This document shows positions 17,151-26,372 of a DNA stretch of 64,000 bases, one piece after another. The position numbers were made by a program, and so were the translations under genes. The stretch comes from Hyphomicrobiales bacterium (lineage in GTDB: Bacteria; Pseudomonadota; Alphaproteobacteria; Rhizobiales; Rhizobiaceae), in the NCBI GenBank assembly GCA_900468285.1, contig UBTF01000001.1, forward strand, positions 248,001-312,000, in the 5' to 3' direction. The notes beneath the pieces were generated by a model that saw only the letters and a list, made by a program, of their open reading frames with translations, was not told the origin of the DNA and did no database searches. Numbering within the stretch: position 1 is the first letter of the stretch; each line of letters begins with the position of its first letter.

Positions 17151-18131
17151 TCAGCCCTTGATGAAGGCGAGCAGGTCAGCATTCAGCACATCGGCATTAA
17201 CCGTCAGCATACCATGCGAGAAGCCAGGGTAGGTCTTCAGCGTGCCGTTCTTCAACAGCTTGACCGACTTGTGGGCCGAGTCAGCGATCGGGACGATCTG
17301 GTCGTCTTCGCCGTGCAGAACCAGTGTCGGAACGCTGATGTTTTTCAGGTCTTCCGTCTGGTCCGTTTCGGAGAAAGCCTTGATGCCGTCATAATGGGCC
17401 TTCGCGCCACCCATCATGCCCTGACGCCACCAGTTCTGGATCACGCCTTCATGCACTGTCGCGCCATCGCGATTGAAGCCATAGAAAGGACCAGCCGGAA
17501 CATCGCGGAAGAACTGTGCGCGGTTGGCAGCAAGTGCAGAGCGGAAGCCATCGAAGACTTCCATGGGCAGGCCTTCCGGATTGGAGGCGGTCTTGACCAT
17601 GATTGGCGGAACGGCAGAAACGAGAACCGCCTTGGCAACGCGACCGGCAGGCTCGCCATGCTTGGCCACGTAGCGCGCAACTTCACCGCCGCCGGTGGAG
17701 TGACCGATGTGAACGGCGTTCTTCAGGTCCAGCGCTTCAACGACCGCGAAGGCGTCGGACGCGTAGTGGTCCATGTCGTGACCTTCCGAAACCTGTGCAG
17801 AACGGCCATGACCGCGCCGGTCATGCGCTACGACACGGTAGCCCTTGGAAAGGAAGAACAGCATCTGCGCATCCCAATCGTCCGAAGACAGCGGCCAGCC
17901 GTGATGGAAGACGATTGGCTGTGCGTCCTTTGGACCCCAGTCTTTGTAGAAGATTTCAGTGCCGTCCTTGGTCGTTACGAATGCGCTGCTCATGGTATGA
18001 TCTCCTATTGAAGTTGATTGGATTTGTGGTTGCGCGAAGGCGAGCGAGGTGAGGTTCAGGCTCGCAATGGCCGCGCTTCCAATTAACAGGTTGCGTCTCG
18101 ACACCGAGAAGTCGTCTTGAAAAGATGCCAT
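17151..18131 (-). CDS. Tat-exported alpha/beta hydrolase, non-heme haloperoxidase/arylesterase type
   Basis: A 326-residue protein. Residues 1-34 are a Tat signal ([15 protein letters not shown], ending AFAQ). From about residue 47 it is a chloroperoxidase-type hydrolase: [21 protein letters not shown], nucleophile S145 in [18 protein letters not shown] with the acid and FSHGML with the histidine. A second start at M47 (17993) has its own GGAG ribosome binding site, so a cytosolic form of about 280 residues may also be made. It is divergent from the GlxA-type regulator gene. Confidence 0.9.
   Translation of the reverse strand: MASFQDDFSVSRRNLLIGSAAIASLNLTSLAFAQPQIQSTSIGDHTMSSAFVTTKDGTEIFYKDWGPKDAQPIVFHHGWPLSSDDWDAQMLFFLSKGYRVVAHDRRGHGRSAQVSEGHDMDHYASDAFAVVEALDLKNAVHIGHSTGGGEVARYVAKHGEPAGRVAKAVLVSAVPPIMVKTASNPEGLPMEVFDGFRSALAANRAQFFRDVPAGPFYGFNRDGATVHEGVIQNWWRQGMMGGAKAHYDGIKAFSETDQTEDLKNISVPTLVLHGEDDQIVPIADSAHKSVKLLKNGTLKTYPGFSHGMLTVNADVLNADLLAFIKG
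17991..18005 (-). promoter_or_regulatory. internal ribosome binding site and start inside the hydrolase gene
   Basis: On the minus strand, GGAG (18005-18002) stands 8 bases before an in-frame ATG (17993-17991), the natural start of cytosolic members of this family. The same bases are translated as the linker STSIGDHT between the Tat signal and the enzyme. Confidence 0.6.
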
Positions 18132-18197
18132 CTTCGTCTGTTCCTTGCGCCTTGGGAGTTGCTTTTGACTTGAGCAAACTAACGCGGTGACCTAATG

Positions 18198-18211
18198 CTG
18201 CCACGTGGCAG
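18198..18211. promoter_or_regulatory. perfect 14-bp palindrome between divergent genes
   Basis: CTGCCACGTGGCAG is a perfect palindrome in the 109-bp spacer between the Tat hydrolase and the GlxA-type regulator start at 18241. It is a plausible operator for autoregulation and control of the hydrolase. If translation of the regulator began at the GTG at 18205 the site would be coding, which is one reason for preferring 18241. Confidence 0.5.
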
Positions 18212-18240
18212 AAATGACTTTATCGGCGGCAAAAGCGACA

Positions 18241-19218
18241 ATGCGTAAGAACGAACAAAAACTGATCGAGATTGGCCTTCTGATCTACCCCGGATGCCAG
18301 CTTGCTGCGATCTATGGGCTTACAGACCTGTTTCGTATTGCTTGCGAGTGGTATCCGGATATGCTTACCACCACCAATCGACCTTCGTTGAGAGTCAGTC
18401 ACTGGACGCTGGAGGAGGGTGGTGTTCACTGTACATGGGATTCTCATTCAGACAAACCTCATGTACTCGACTACATCATTTCTCCACCCAGCATCATCAT
18501 GCCCGAGAAAATGGAGAGAATGGCGCCAGCATCCGAGTGGATATCAACGCATCACGCAAAGGGTGCCATCGTCTGCTCCGTCTGCGCGGGCGCTTTTGTC
18601 CTGGCGGAAACCGGATTGATCGACGGCAGGCGGGCAACCACCCATTGGGCCTTTGCAGACAGGCTGGCAGAGCAGTTTCCGAACATCAGTGTTGCTTCTG
18701 AACATATGATCATTGACGATGGCGATGTGATCACCGCGGGCGGAATCCTTGCTTGGGCTGATCTGGGTCTTCTCATCGTCGAAAAACTTCTAGGGCAGGC
18801 GGTAATGCTTGAGACTGCCCGCTTCCTCATCGTCGATCCGCCTCGTCGCAGCCAGAGCCGTTATAAGACTTTCATACCTCGCTTCGACCATGGGGACGCT
18901 GATGTGGTTCATCTTCAGCACCAGTTCCATGCGGCACCCGAGCTACAAAAGTCCATCGCCGCCTTGGCAGACAGCGTCAATCTTTCCGAGCGAACACTCC
19001 AGCGGCGCTTCTTTCGCGCAACGGGATTGAAGGTGACAGAGTACCTTCAAAATGTCCGCATCATGAAAGCGCGGCAACTGCTTGAAACGACGAACAATTC
19101 CGTGGAGAGCATTGCCTGGACGGTTGGCTACGCGGATCCGGCAGCATTCCGCAAAATATTCGCCCGACTTACCGGCGCGACGCCCAATACCTATCGCGGA
19201 AGCGCGAAATCTAATTGA
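18241..19218 (+). CDS. GlxA-family AraC transcriptional regulator
   Basis: About 325 residues. The N-terminal DJ-1/PfpI-like domain begins IEIGLLIYPGCQLAAIYGLTD and has the nucleophile-elbow region CSVCAGAFVLAETGLIDGRRATTHW. The C-terminal AraC domain contains LADSVNLSERTLQRRFFRATG and WTVGYADPAAFRKIFARLTG. Such regulators sense small metabolites. Upstream in-frame starts exist at 18205 (GTG) and 18214; none has a good ribosome binding site, and 18241 leaves the palindrome non-coding. It is divergent from the Tat hydrolase, a likely target. Confidence 0.88.
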   Translation: MRKNEQKLIEIGLLIYPGCQLAAIYGLTDLFRIACEWYPDMLTTTNRPSLRVSHWTLEEGGVHCTWDSHSDKPHVLDYIISPPSIIMPEKMERMAPASEWISTHHAKGAIVCSVCAGAFVLAETGLIDGRRATTHWAFADRLAEQFPNISVASEHMIIDDGDVITAGGILAWADLGLLIVEKLLGQAVMLETARFLIVDPPRRSQSRYKTFIPRFDHGDADVVHLQHQFHAAPELQKSIAALADSVNLSERTLQRRFFRATGLKVTEYLQNVRIMKARQLLETTNNSVESIAWTVGYADPAAFRKIFARLTGATPNTYRGSAKSN

Positions 19219-19471
19219 AGAGCGGATGAGCGAGCGGGCCGCAGATATGCAATTGTTCAACGGTCTACCAGTTTGACGTCGCCATTTTGCTGCTTCGATT
19301 TGATCAGTACGGCAAGAGGCGACACTGTGATGTGGACGAAACGCACCCACATCCGATTATCGCATAAGATAGATTATGGAACTTTTCGATCGATGTGGTT
19401 GTCAGGATTGCTATATCTTTGGCAATCGATAAAAACATTAAATCAATGCCTTATAGCGAATTTCTCATGTT

Positions 19472-21253
19472 CTATATTTCTCCCGAGGTTTCCCTACGAC
19501 GGATTTCTAGTTCTTCGCTGTAGCGCCTGAGCGTGTGGCTTTCTGTGAGTTGGCCCACTGGTCTGTTTTCGATTTTGTCGTTGACGACGGCCAGTGCTTC
19601 GCTTTCCGTGGCGTCGAAGGCTGCTGCGGCCTGGCGGGCGTTCATTGTTGGTAGAAGAACATCGCTCTTGTATCGCAGATAGCTCTCAAGGCTGATTGTC
19701 TTGGAGTCCCGCTCCATCGGGTCGGCGTAGATTTCCGGTACCAGGATGATCCCGGCGTAACGTCCGTCGTCGTGGGTCATGATGACGCGTTGGGTTGAGC
19801 CAAGCGGGTATTTCTCCTTGAAGGCCGCAAGGCCGATGCTGACACGCTCTTTGCGAATGTCGGCGCGCATCATCTTGCCAACCGTCAGATCACGGATCCA
19901 GCCAATGTCGTGGGCGCTGCGGATGCTTTCGCCCCGAAGATGAAAACGCCAGGTCGCGAAGGAATAGCCGAAGGTTGTGCGTACCACCAGCGAAGTGGTC
20001 ATCACGGCAGCGAGGACGAGAACAGTGATCTGAAAGTCGCCGGTCAATTCCAGCGCCAGGAATGTCATGGTCAAAGGCCCGCCAATGATGGCGGCGGCAA
20101 AGGCGCTCATCCCGATGACGGCGTAGACAACGGGCTGCGTGTCGCCGTAACCGATATAAGGTGCGCAAATCGCGAAAATCTTGCCCAGCAGAGAGCCCAT
20201 GAACAGCGACGCGAAGAACAGGCCTCCGCGGAAACTGGAGCCGATGGAGATCGCGCTGGCGGAAGCCTTGAGAAGGAAAAGTCCCGCGAGGCCCGCAATC
20301 GTCATATCTGCATTGAGGTTGATATGGAGCGCGCCATGCCCGCTGGAAAGAACCTGCGGCGAAATCAGCGCCAATGCTCCAACAACAATGCCACCCATGG
20401 CCGGTCTTAGCCAAATGGGTATGCGGCTTTTCCTGGCTGTCTCTTCAATAAAGGAAACCGCCTGCATGAGAATGATGCCGATGCCAGCGCAGACAGCACC
20501 GAGGAAAATTGCCGGCACGTAATCGGGCGGCGTGACTGTGTTTGAGCCAGCAATATCGATGCTGAGCCCATGCTGCGATAAAAGTCCGGTGACGATCGTT
20601 GCGACCAAGGCGGATACGACCAGCGGCGCCAGCGTGACGATCGTGTAGGTGCCTATAATCAGTTCAATGGCATAGAATGCACCCGTCAACGGGGCATTGA
20701 AGGCTGCTGCAATAGCTCCGGCGGCACCACAGCCGACGAGTATGCGCATGTCCCCTCGCCTCAGCTTCAGGTTCAGGCCGAGCTTGGATGCGATGCCACT
20801 GGCAACCTGCGTATAGCCGGCTTCCAGGCCAACGGATGCCCCGAAGCCGTTCGAGATGATGTTCTGTACGCAGACGATAACACTGTCCGTCAGTGATAAG
20901 CGACCACCGTGCAAAGCGTTGGCTTCGATCGGGTCGATCATCGGTTTCTTGCGTGTCTTTGAGATCACGAAGATCATGACGCCCAGAATAATGCCGCCAG
21001 CGAGCGGGCCTACCAGGACAATGTAGCCGGAAAGATCACTGCTGCTCAGTCGCTCGACGCCAAAGACAAGGACATGGAGCGCCGTCGTTATAGCGCCAAT
21101 CAGAGCAACGAAAAGACCGGCCGCGGCGCCCACGAAGATGGCGAGAACGACAAGTGCAACTTCGCCGCGCCGGAATACGGCGCGCAGTCTGCTGGAGCGA
21201 AGATTGTCGAAGAAGCTTGCCATACTGGGAGCACGGAAAGGCTTGGACGACAT
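19472..21253 (-). CDS. ClC-family anion channel/antiporter with CBS domains, divergent filter
   Basis: A 593-residue membrane protein with the ClC fold and a C-terminal cytoplasmic part (about 430-593) carrying CBS-like regions. The three anion-selectivity motifs all differ from consensus: GSGIP appears as ANALHGG, GREGP as GLEAG (the gating-glutamate position is kept), and GxFAPSL as GGLFFASL. The start at 21253 is used because CGGAGG precedes it by 7 bases, shortening the longer reading from 21301. The ion transported may not be chloride. Confidence 0.88.
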   Translation of the reverse strand: MSSKPFRAPSMASFFDNLRSSRLRAVFRRGEVALVVLAIFVGAAAGLFVALIGAITTALHVLVFGVERLSSSDLSGYIVLVGPLAGGIILGVMIFVISKTRKKPMIDPIEANALHGGRLSLTDSVIVCVQNIISNGFGASVGLEAGYTQVASGIASKLGLNLKLRRGDMRILVGCGAAGAIAAAFNAPLTGAFYAIELIIGTYTIVTLAPLVVSALVATIVTGLLSQHGLSIDIAGSNTVTPPDYVPAIFLGAVCAGIGIILMQAVSFIEETARKSRIPIWLRPAMGGIVVGALALISPQVLSSGHGALHINLNADMTIAGLAGLFLLKASASAISIGSSFRGGLFFASLFMGSLLGKIFAICAPYIGYGDTQPVVYAVIGMSAFAAAIIGGPLTMTFLALELTGDFQITVLVLAAVMTTSLVVRTTFGYSFATWRFHLRGESIRSAHDIGWIRDLTVGKMMRADIRKERVSIGLAAFKEKYPLGSTQRVIMTHDDGRYAGIILVPEIYADPMERDSKTISLESYLRYKSDVLLPTMNARQAAAAFDATESEALAVVNDKIENRPVGQLTESHTLRRYSEELEIRRRETSGEI

Positions 21254-21333
21254 GTTGATTCCTCCGGCGAATTGCTGTGCCTCTGGTCGCCACTCCAGCA
21301 AATATAGGCCGTTGGTGCGCTGCGGTTTTCAGT

Positions 21334-22167
21334 TCAAACCGTCAGGTCGCCCGAGACTTCAAGTTCAAACTGCATCTGGTCGTAGCCCGGTTCCACGTGC
21401 TCAGGTGTTTCGCGCATGACTATGTCATAATCGAGAGGCGTATGCATGTGGGTTAGGATGGCGCGGCGGGGGCGAAGTTTTCCAATCCACTCCAGCGCTT
21501 GCTCCATGGAGAGATGGCTTGGATGATAGCGATATTGCAGCGTATCGATGACCAGCACGTCAAGCCCGCTCAACTTTAAAACGGAGTCCGCCGGAAAGTC
21601 GCTGACATCGGTGCAATAAGCGACGGAGCCGATTCGAAATCCGAGTGAGTGCGTGTCGCCATGCTGCTGCATGTGCGGCCCGAAAGAGATCGCCCCGCCT
21701 TCACCCGTAATGGTGATAGGCGCGTCCAGATCCTCGATCAGATGAGGCTCGACGATTGGCGGATAATTGCTGCCCGGCGGCGTTTCGAGGCAGTAGGGAA
21801 AGCCATCGCGAATGCGCTGCATCGTCGCTACGTCGGCATAGATGGGGATTCGCTTGCGTGTCGAGATGAAGAAGCCGCGCAGATCGTCTATGCCATGTAG
21901 GTGATCGGCGTGAGCGTGGGTATAGAGCACAGCGTCGATATGCGTGACCCTCGCGGCAATCAGCTGCGTGCGTAGATCAGGCCCTGTGTCGATGACAACG
22001 GTGGTGGTACCGCCATCCGGCGCAATCTGCTCAACCATGAATGCGGCCCGGGTGCGCTGGTTCTTGGGATTGTCGGGATTGCAATCGCCCCAATCCCCGT
22101 TGATGCGCGGCACTCCGGGAGACGAACCACAACCGAGTATCGTGAACCTCCGCCGAAAGCCTGCCAC
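21334..22167 (-). CDS. MBL-fold metallohydrolase, PhnP-like
   Basis: A 277-residue metallo-beta-lactamase-fold enzyme. The zinc motif is THAHADHLHGIDDLR, with further metal ligands in YCTDVSD and the C-terminal THMH. The N-terminal FTILGCGSSPGVPRINGDWG is typical of the PhnP/RNase Z-like branch of phosphodiesterases. The substrate may be a cyclic phosphodiester, but there is no phn operon here. It follows tatD by 2 bp and is the last gene of the tmk-holB-metG-tatD block. Confidence 0.9.
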   Translation of the reverse strand: MAGFRRRFTILGCGSSPGVPRINGDWGDCNPDNPKNQRTRAAFMVEQIAPDGGTTTVVIDTGPDLRTQLIAARVTHIDAVLYTHAHADHLHGIDDLRGFFISTRKRIPIYADVATMQRIRDGFPYCLETPPGSNYPPIVEPHLIEDLDAPITITGEGGAISFGPHMQQHGDTHSLGFRIGSVAYCTDVSDFPADSVLKLSGLDVLVIDTLQYRYHPSHLSMEQALEWIGKLRPRRAILTHMHTPLDYDIVMRETPEHVEPGYDQMQFELEVSGDLTV

Positions 22168-22169
22168 AG

Positions 22170-22952
22170 CTACACCTTCGTCATCTTGGAGAAGCAGCGA
22201 AATGCATTCTGCGTGGTCAGTTCAGCCATTTGCTCGTAGGAGATGCCATGGACTTCCGCCAGGACTTCCGCCGTGTTGACGACATAGGAGGGTTCGTTGC
22301 GTTTGCCGCGCCAGCGCTTCGGTGCGAGATAGGGCGCGTCCGTTTCCACCAGCAACCGATCCACTGGGATGGTGGCTGCGATGTCGCGAATGTCCTGAGA
22401 CTTCGGGAATGTGAGAATGCCGGAGAACGACACGTAACCGCCGAGTTCTACGCCGGCTTGCGCCAACTCTGGGCCCGCTGAAAAGCAATGAAGGATGAAG
22501 GGGAAAGCACCCTTCCCGCTTTCTTCCCGCAAAATCGCAATCATGTCGTCATCAGCGCTGCGGCTGTGGATGACGAGCGGAAGTTGGGTGATGCGCGCTG
22601 CTTCGATGTGGCGTCGCAGGCCGGTTTTCTGGTCTTCCGGCTTCTGCGTGTCGTAGAAATAGTCCAGCCCCGCCTCGCCGATCGCCACGATCTTTTCATG
22701 GCTGTTGGCAAGCCGCACCAGATCGTCAGCGGTAATGTCGAGTTCTTCGTCGGCATTGTTGGGATGCGTGCCAACGGAACAGAAGACCGACGGGTATTTC
22801 TCCGCGATCTTCAGCAATTCCGGCAGCCGGGCGACGCGGGTGGAGATCGTCACCATCTGGCTGACGCCGGATGCGTGAGCGCGTGCGATGATATCGTCGC
22901 GCTCCGCATCGAAATCGGCGAAGTCCAGATGGCAATGGGTATCGATCAGCAT
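22170..22952 (-). CDS. tatD: TatD-family metal-dependent deoxyribonuclease
   Basis: A 260-residue TIM-barrel hydrolase. The metal-binding DTHCHLDF at the N-terminus, GEAGLDYFYD, VIHSRSADDD, HCFSAG and ETDAPYLAPKRWRGKRNEPSYV are all present, as in YcfH/TatD DNases. It is probably a 3'-5' DNA exonuclease involved in repair or turnover. It lies 5 bp after metG and 2 bp before the MBL gene, so the three are cotranscribed. Confidence 0.94.
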   Translation of the reverse strand: MLIDTHCHLDFADFDAERDDIIARAHASGVSQMVTISTRVARLPELLKIAEKYPSVFCSVGTHPNNADEELDITADDLVRLANSHEKIVAIGEAGLDYFYDTQKPEDQKTGLRRHIEAARITQLPLVIHSRSADDDMIAILREESGKGAFPFILHCFSAGPELAQAGVELGGYVSFSGILTFPKSQDIRDIAATIPVDRLLVETDAPYLAPKRWRGKRNEPSYVVNTAEVLAEVHGISYEQMAELTTQNAFRCFSKMTKV

Positions 22953-22957
22953 CTGCG

Positions 22958-24508
22958 TTAAGCCTCTGGCGCCACATAGCGCGGGAACACCGGCTTTGGT
23001 GCCTCAAGCGGAGTGCCGGGAACGAGACGCCCACCCTCACCCAAAGCGGCGAAGTCGCGCTTGTCGGCAGGTGCGGCAACGAGGTCCAGCAGCTTTTCAC
23101 AGGAGCCGGGCATGAAAGGCTGCAACAGAATACCGATCTGGCGAACCACCTCTGCCGTCACGTACAGGACTGTGCCCATGCGCTCCGGGTCGGTCTTTTT
23201 CAGAGCCCAGGGTTCCTGGCCCGCGAAATAGCGGTCCGTTTCGGAAACGACGGCGATAATGGCGGCCAGCGCCTTGTGGATCATCTGCCGGTTCATTTCT
23301 TCGCGGCATGTTGCCTGCAGGGCATCAGCCGCGGCCAGCATCGCCTTGTCTTCATCGGTGAAGGCGCCGGGTGTCGGCACCTGTCCGTCGCAGTTCTTGA
23401 CGATCATCGACAAGGAGCGGCTGGCGAGATTGCCGATACCATTTGCGAGATCTGCATTGATGCGGGTGGCGATGCCCTCTTCGCTGTAGCTGCCATCCTG
23501 TCCGAAAGACACTTCGCGCAGGAAGAAGTAGCGCACCTGATCCAGACCAAAATGGTTGACCAGATTGACGGGATCGACAACGTTGCCAACCGACTTCGAC
23601 ATCTTCTCGCCCTTGTTGAGCAAAAAGCCATGGGCATAGACGCGCTTTGGGAGCGGCAAGCCGGCGCTCATGAGGAATGCAGGCCAGTATACGGCGTGGA
23701 ACCGGATGATATCCTTGCCGATGATATGAACGTCGGCAGGCCAGTACTTCGCGCGAGCGCCGTTCTTGTCTTCGATATAGCCGGTCGCGGTGATGTAGTT
23801 GGTCAGTGCGTCGACCCAGACATACATCACGTGCTTTGCATCATCCGGTACCTTGATGCCCCAATCAAACGTGGTGCGCGATACCGAGAGGTCCTTGAGG
23901 CCGGATTTGACGAAGGAGATGATCTCGTTGCGTCGCTCTGCGGGACCGATGAAATCCGGCTGATCCTCATAGAGCTTCAACAGCTTGTCCTGATACTCGG
24001 ATAGCTTGAAGAAGTAGCTTTCTTCCTCGACCCATTCGACCGGCGACCCCTGGGGTCCATAGCGAACGCCATCGGCGCGGACTTCCGTTTCGTCTTCAGC
24101 ATAATAGGCTTCGTCGCGCACGGAATACCAGCCGGCATAGCTGTCCTTATAGATGTCGCCCTTCTGAGCCATCAATTTCCAGATGTTGCGCGACGTCTCA
24201 TGGTGACGCTCTTCCGTTGTGCGGATGAAATCGTCATTGGAGGCATTGAGCAGCTTGCCCATTTCGCGGAACTGATCGGAGTTGCGCTGTGCCAGTTCTT
24301 CAGGCGTGATGCCCTCGGCGCGCGCCGTCTGCTGCATCTTCTGGCCATGCTCGTCCGTGCCGGTCAGAAAGAAGACGTCCTTCCCGTCCAGACGCTGAAA
24401 CCGCGCCATGGCATCCGTCGCGATCAGTTCATAGGCATGGCCGATATGCGGCTTGCCATTGGGGTAGGAAATCGCTGTTGTGATGTAGAAAGGTGTCTTG
24501 TCTGTCAT
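22958..24508 (-). CDS. metG: methionyl-tRNA synthetase
   Basis: A 516-residue class I synthetase that charges tRNA-Met. The HIGH-type motif is in [16 protein letters not shown] and the KMSKS loop is in [15 protein letters not shown]. It is of the short form without the C-terminal dimerisation/tRNA-binding domain found in E. coli MetG, as usual in alphaproteobacteria. It is separated from holB by 96 bp, so it may have its own promoter as well as read-through. Confidence 0.97.
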   Translation of the reverse strand: MTDKTPFYITTAISYPNGKPHIGHAYELIATDAMARFQRLDGKDVFFLTGTDEHGQKMQQTARAEGITPEELAQRNSDQFREMGKLLNASNDDFIRTTEERHHETSRNIWKLMAQKGDIYKDSYAGWYSVRDEAYYAEDETEVRADGVRYGPQGSPVEWVEEESYFFKLSEYQDKLLKLYEDQPDFIGPAERRNEIISFVKSGLKDLSVSRTTFDWGIKVPDDAKHVMYVWVDALTNYITATGYIEDKNGARAKYWPADVHIIGKDIIRFHAVYWPAFLMSAGLPLPKRVYAHGFLLNKGEKMSKSVGNVVDPVNLVNHFGLDQVRYFFLREVSFGQDGSYSEEGIATRINADLANGIGNLASRSLSMIVKNCDGQVPTPGAFTDEDKAMLAAADALQATCREEMNRQMIHKALAAIIAVVSETDRYFAGQEPWALKKTDPERMGTVLYVTAEVVRQIGILLQPFMPGSCEKLLDLVAAPADKRDFAALGEGGRLVPGTPLEAPKPVFPRYVAPEA

Positions 24509-24604
24509 GACGCTCGATCGATTTTTACGGACTGTTTTTGAGATAGACCGCTCTTAGCCTATTGTTCGCACAAGCGAAAGCGAAAGCCGTAAAATTGTCC
24601 GGCT

Positions 24605-25630
24605 TCAGGCCGAGCGCATGTCTTCCAGAATGGAAAGCACCATCTGCTTCTTGTCGAGATTATAGGCCTGAGCAATTGTGATGCGCTCCGTCAAGGATGA
24701 CGACAGGCGGGCATGGCGCTCCGCGGTGCTGAGGTCTCCCGCCATGGCGGCCGCCCTCGCCCGCTCCATCAGCGCTTCGGTCGCATGTTCCATGAAGAAG
24801 CCGAGCACGATGTCACCGTCTTTTTGCGCCAGAACATCCGCCAGCTTGTGCATCTGCTTGCGTGCTGAAGGCCCGGTCGCCGTCATGACCTCGCCGAAGA
24901 CATCGATAATATCCGAACCGCCGTAATTGAGCAGTTTCAGCGCCTGGGAAACGCTGCCCTTGGATGCTTCCTGAAGCGTATCGCGCTTTTCCGCAGACAT
25001 GGAAAGGCCCAGATGCTGAAGTGCCTTTTCCATGTCGTCATTGCCCAAGGGAGTAAGACGCAGCGGCATACAGCGTGAGCGAATTGTGGGCAGCAGCTTT
25101 CCCGGCGCGTGGGAAAGCACGAGGAACAGCGCCCGCTTCGGCGGCTCTTCAAGGATCTTAAGGATCGCGTTTGCCGCATTGCGGTTAAGGTCGTCGGCCG
25201 GGTCGATGATAACGATGCGCCAGTTGCCGGTGCCAGATGTTTGCGAAAAGAAATGCCCTGCCCTGCGTACTTCGTCCACCGTAATAGCCGACTTGACCTT
25301 GCCGGTTTTCTCATCGACTGGTCGCGTCAAATGCAGCAGATTGTGCGAGGCACCAGATGAAATCTGGCGGCTGACGACAGAGCCCATATCGGGGTCCGGC
25401 AGCCGCTCCGGCGCTTCCGATGGCTCCGGGTGAGAGAGGACATGGTTGGCAAAGCGAAAGGCCAGCGTTGCCTTGCCGATGCCTTCCGGCCCCTCGATCA
25501 AAATGGCATGGTGGCCTTTACCCGAGCGATAAGACTGCGCGAGAAAAAGCTCGGCCTCTTCGTGGCCGAACAATCTGGTGTTTTCCTGCGGCGCTATTGC
25601 GCCATCCAGCACGCCCGGTGTCTCGCTCAT
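24605..25630 (-). CDS. holB: DNA polymerase III delta-prime subunit
   Basis: A 341-residue clamp-loader subunit. The P-loop region reads [20 protein letters not shown], followed by the AAA+ segment [24 protein letters not shown] and the SRC sensor region ([10 protein letters not shown]). The four cysteines of the E. coli delta-prime zinc module are absent, as is typical in this lineage. The gene start overlaps the tmk stop by four bases, which implies translational coupling. Confidence 0.93.
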   Translation of the reverse strand: MSETPGVLDGAIAPQENTRLFGHEEAELFLAQSYRSGKGHHAILIEGPEGIGKATLAFRFANHVLSHPEPSEAPERLPDPDMGSVVSRQISSGASHNLLHLTRPVDEKTGKVKSAITVDEVRRAGHFFSQTSGTGNWRIVIIDPADDLNRNAANAILKILEEPPKRALFLVLSHAPGKLLPTIRSRCMPLRLTPLGNDDMEKALQHLGLSMSAEKRDTLQEASKGSVSQALKLLNYGGSDIIDVFGEVMTATGPSARKQMHKLADVLAQKDGDIVLGFFMEHATEALMERARAAAMAGDLSTAERHARLSSSLTERITIAQAYNLDKKQMVLSILEDMRSA

Positions 25631-26298
25631 TCCGCTACGTCCGAAATGGCGGTCAATTTGGAAACCATCGGCTCAACGAAGGACAGCACGTCTTCCGCCA
25701 CCTTTTCCTGCGGCTGTTCGGCATTGACGATGCGACAGCGGCGCGGCTCGTTGAGTGCTATGTCGAGATAGGCTTCGCGGCGCTTCTCATGCGTTTCCAG
25801 CTCTTCCTTTTCGAAGCGATCGGGTGTCGCCCCAATATCGGCACGTTTGCGCGCTCTCGCCAGTCCTGCCGTGGCGGCAATGTCGAAGATCAGAGTCAGG
25901 TCGGGCATCGTCCCGTCAATTGCGATGCGTTGAAGTGTCTCGATGAATTCCGGCTCAAGATTGCCTGTTGTGCCCTGATAGACGCGAGAGGAATCAAGGA
26001 AGCGGTCACACAGAACAACCGCGCCTCTCTGCAACGCCGGACGTATGACCTCTTCGACATGGTCATTGCGCGCGGCGGCAAACAGCATTGCTTCCATTCG
26101 CACACCGAAGGGTTCAGCAGCGCCCGAGAGAAGAACATGCCGAACTGCCTCCGCGCCGGGGGAGCCGCCCGGCTCCCGCGTCACGACGACTTCAAGCCCA
26201 CGCGCACGCAAGGTCTCGGCAAGAACGCGAATCTGGGTGGATTTGCCTGCGCCCTCTCCACCTTCGAAGCTAATGAACAATCCGGTATTTTCGGGCAA
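25627..26298 (-). CDS. tmk: thymidylate kinase
   Basis: A 223-residue dTMP kinase. The P-loop [20 protein letters not shown], the DR[YH]-type [14 protein letters not shown] and the [14 protein letters not shown] loop are intact. It makes dTDP for DNA synthesis. Its last codon overlaps the holB start (ATGA). The gap to the upstream dacF-like gene is 74 bp. The adjacency tmk-holB is conserved in many bacteria. Confidence 0.96.
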   Translation of the reverse strand: MPENTGLFISFEGGEGAGKSTQIRVLAETLRARGLEVVVTREPGGSPGAEAVRHVLLSGAAEPFGVRMEAMLFAAARNDHVEEVIRPALQRGAVVLCDRFLDSSRVYQGTTGNLEPEFIETLQRIAIDGTMPDLTLIFDIAATAGLARARKRADIGATPDRFEKEELETHEKRREAYLDIALNEPRRCRIVNAEQPQEKVAEDVLSFVEPMVSKLTAISDVAE

Positions 26299-26372
26299 TG
26301 TTTCTTCCTGACTACAGCACTCTATGCCGATTTGTATTTAACGCATATCGCCCGGTTGCGAAACCATGAAGA

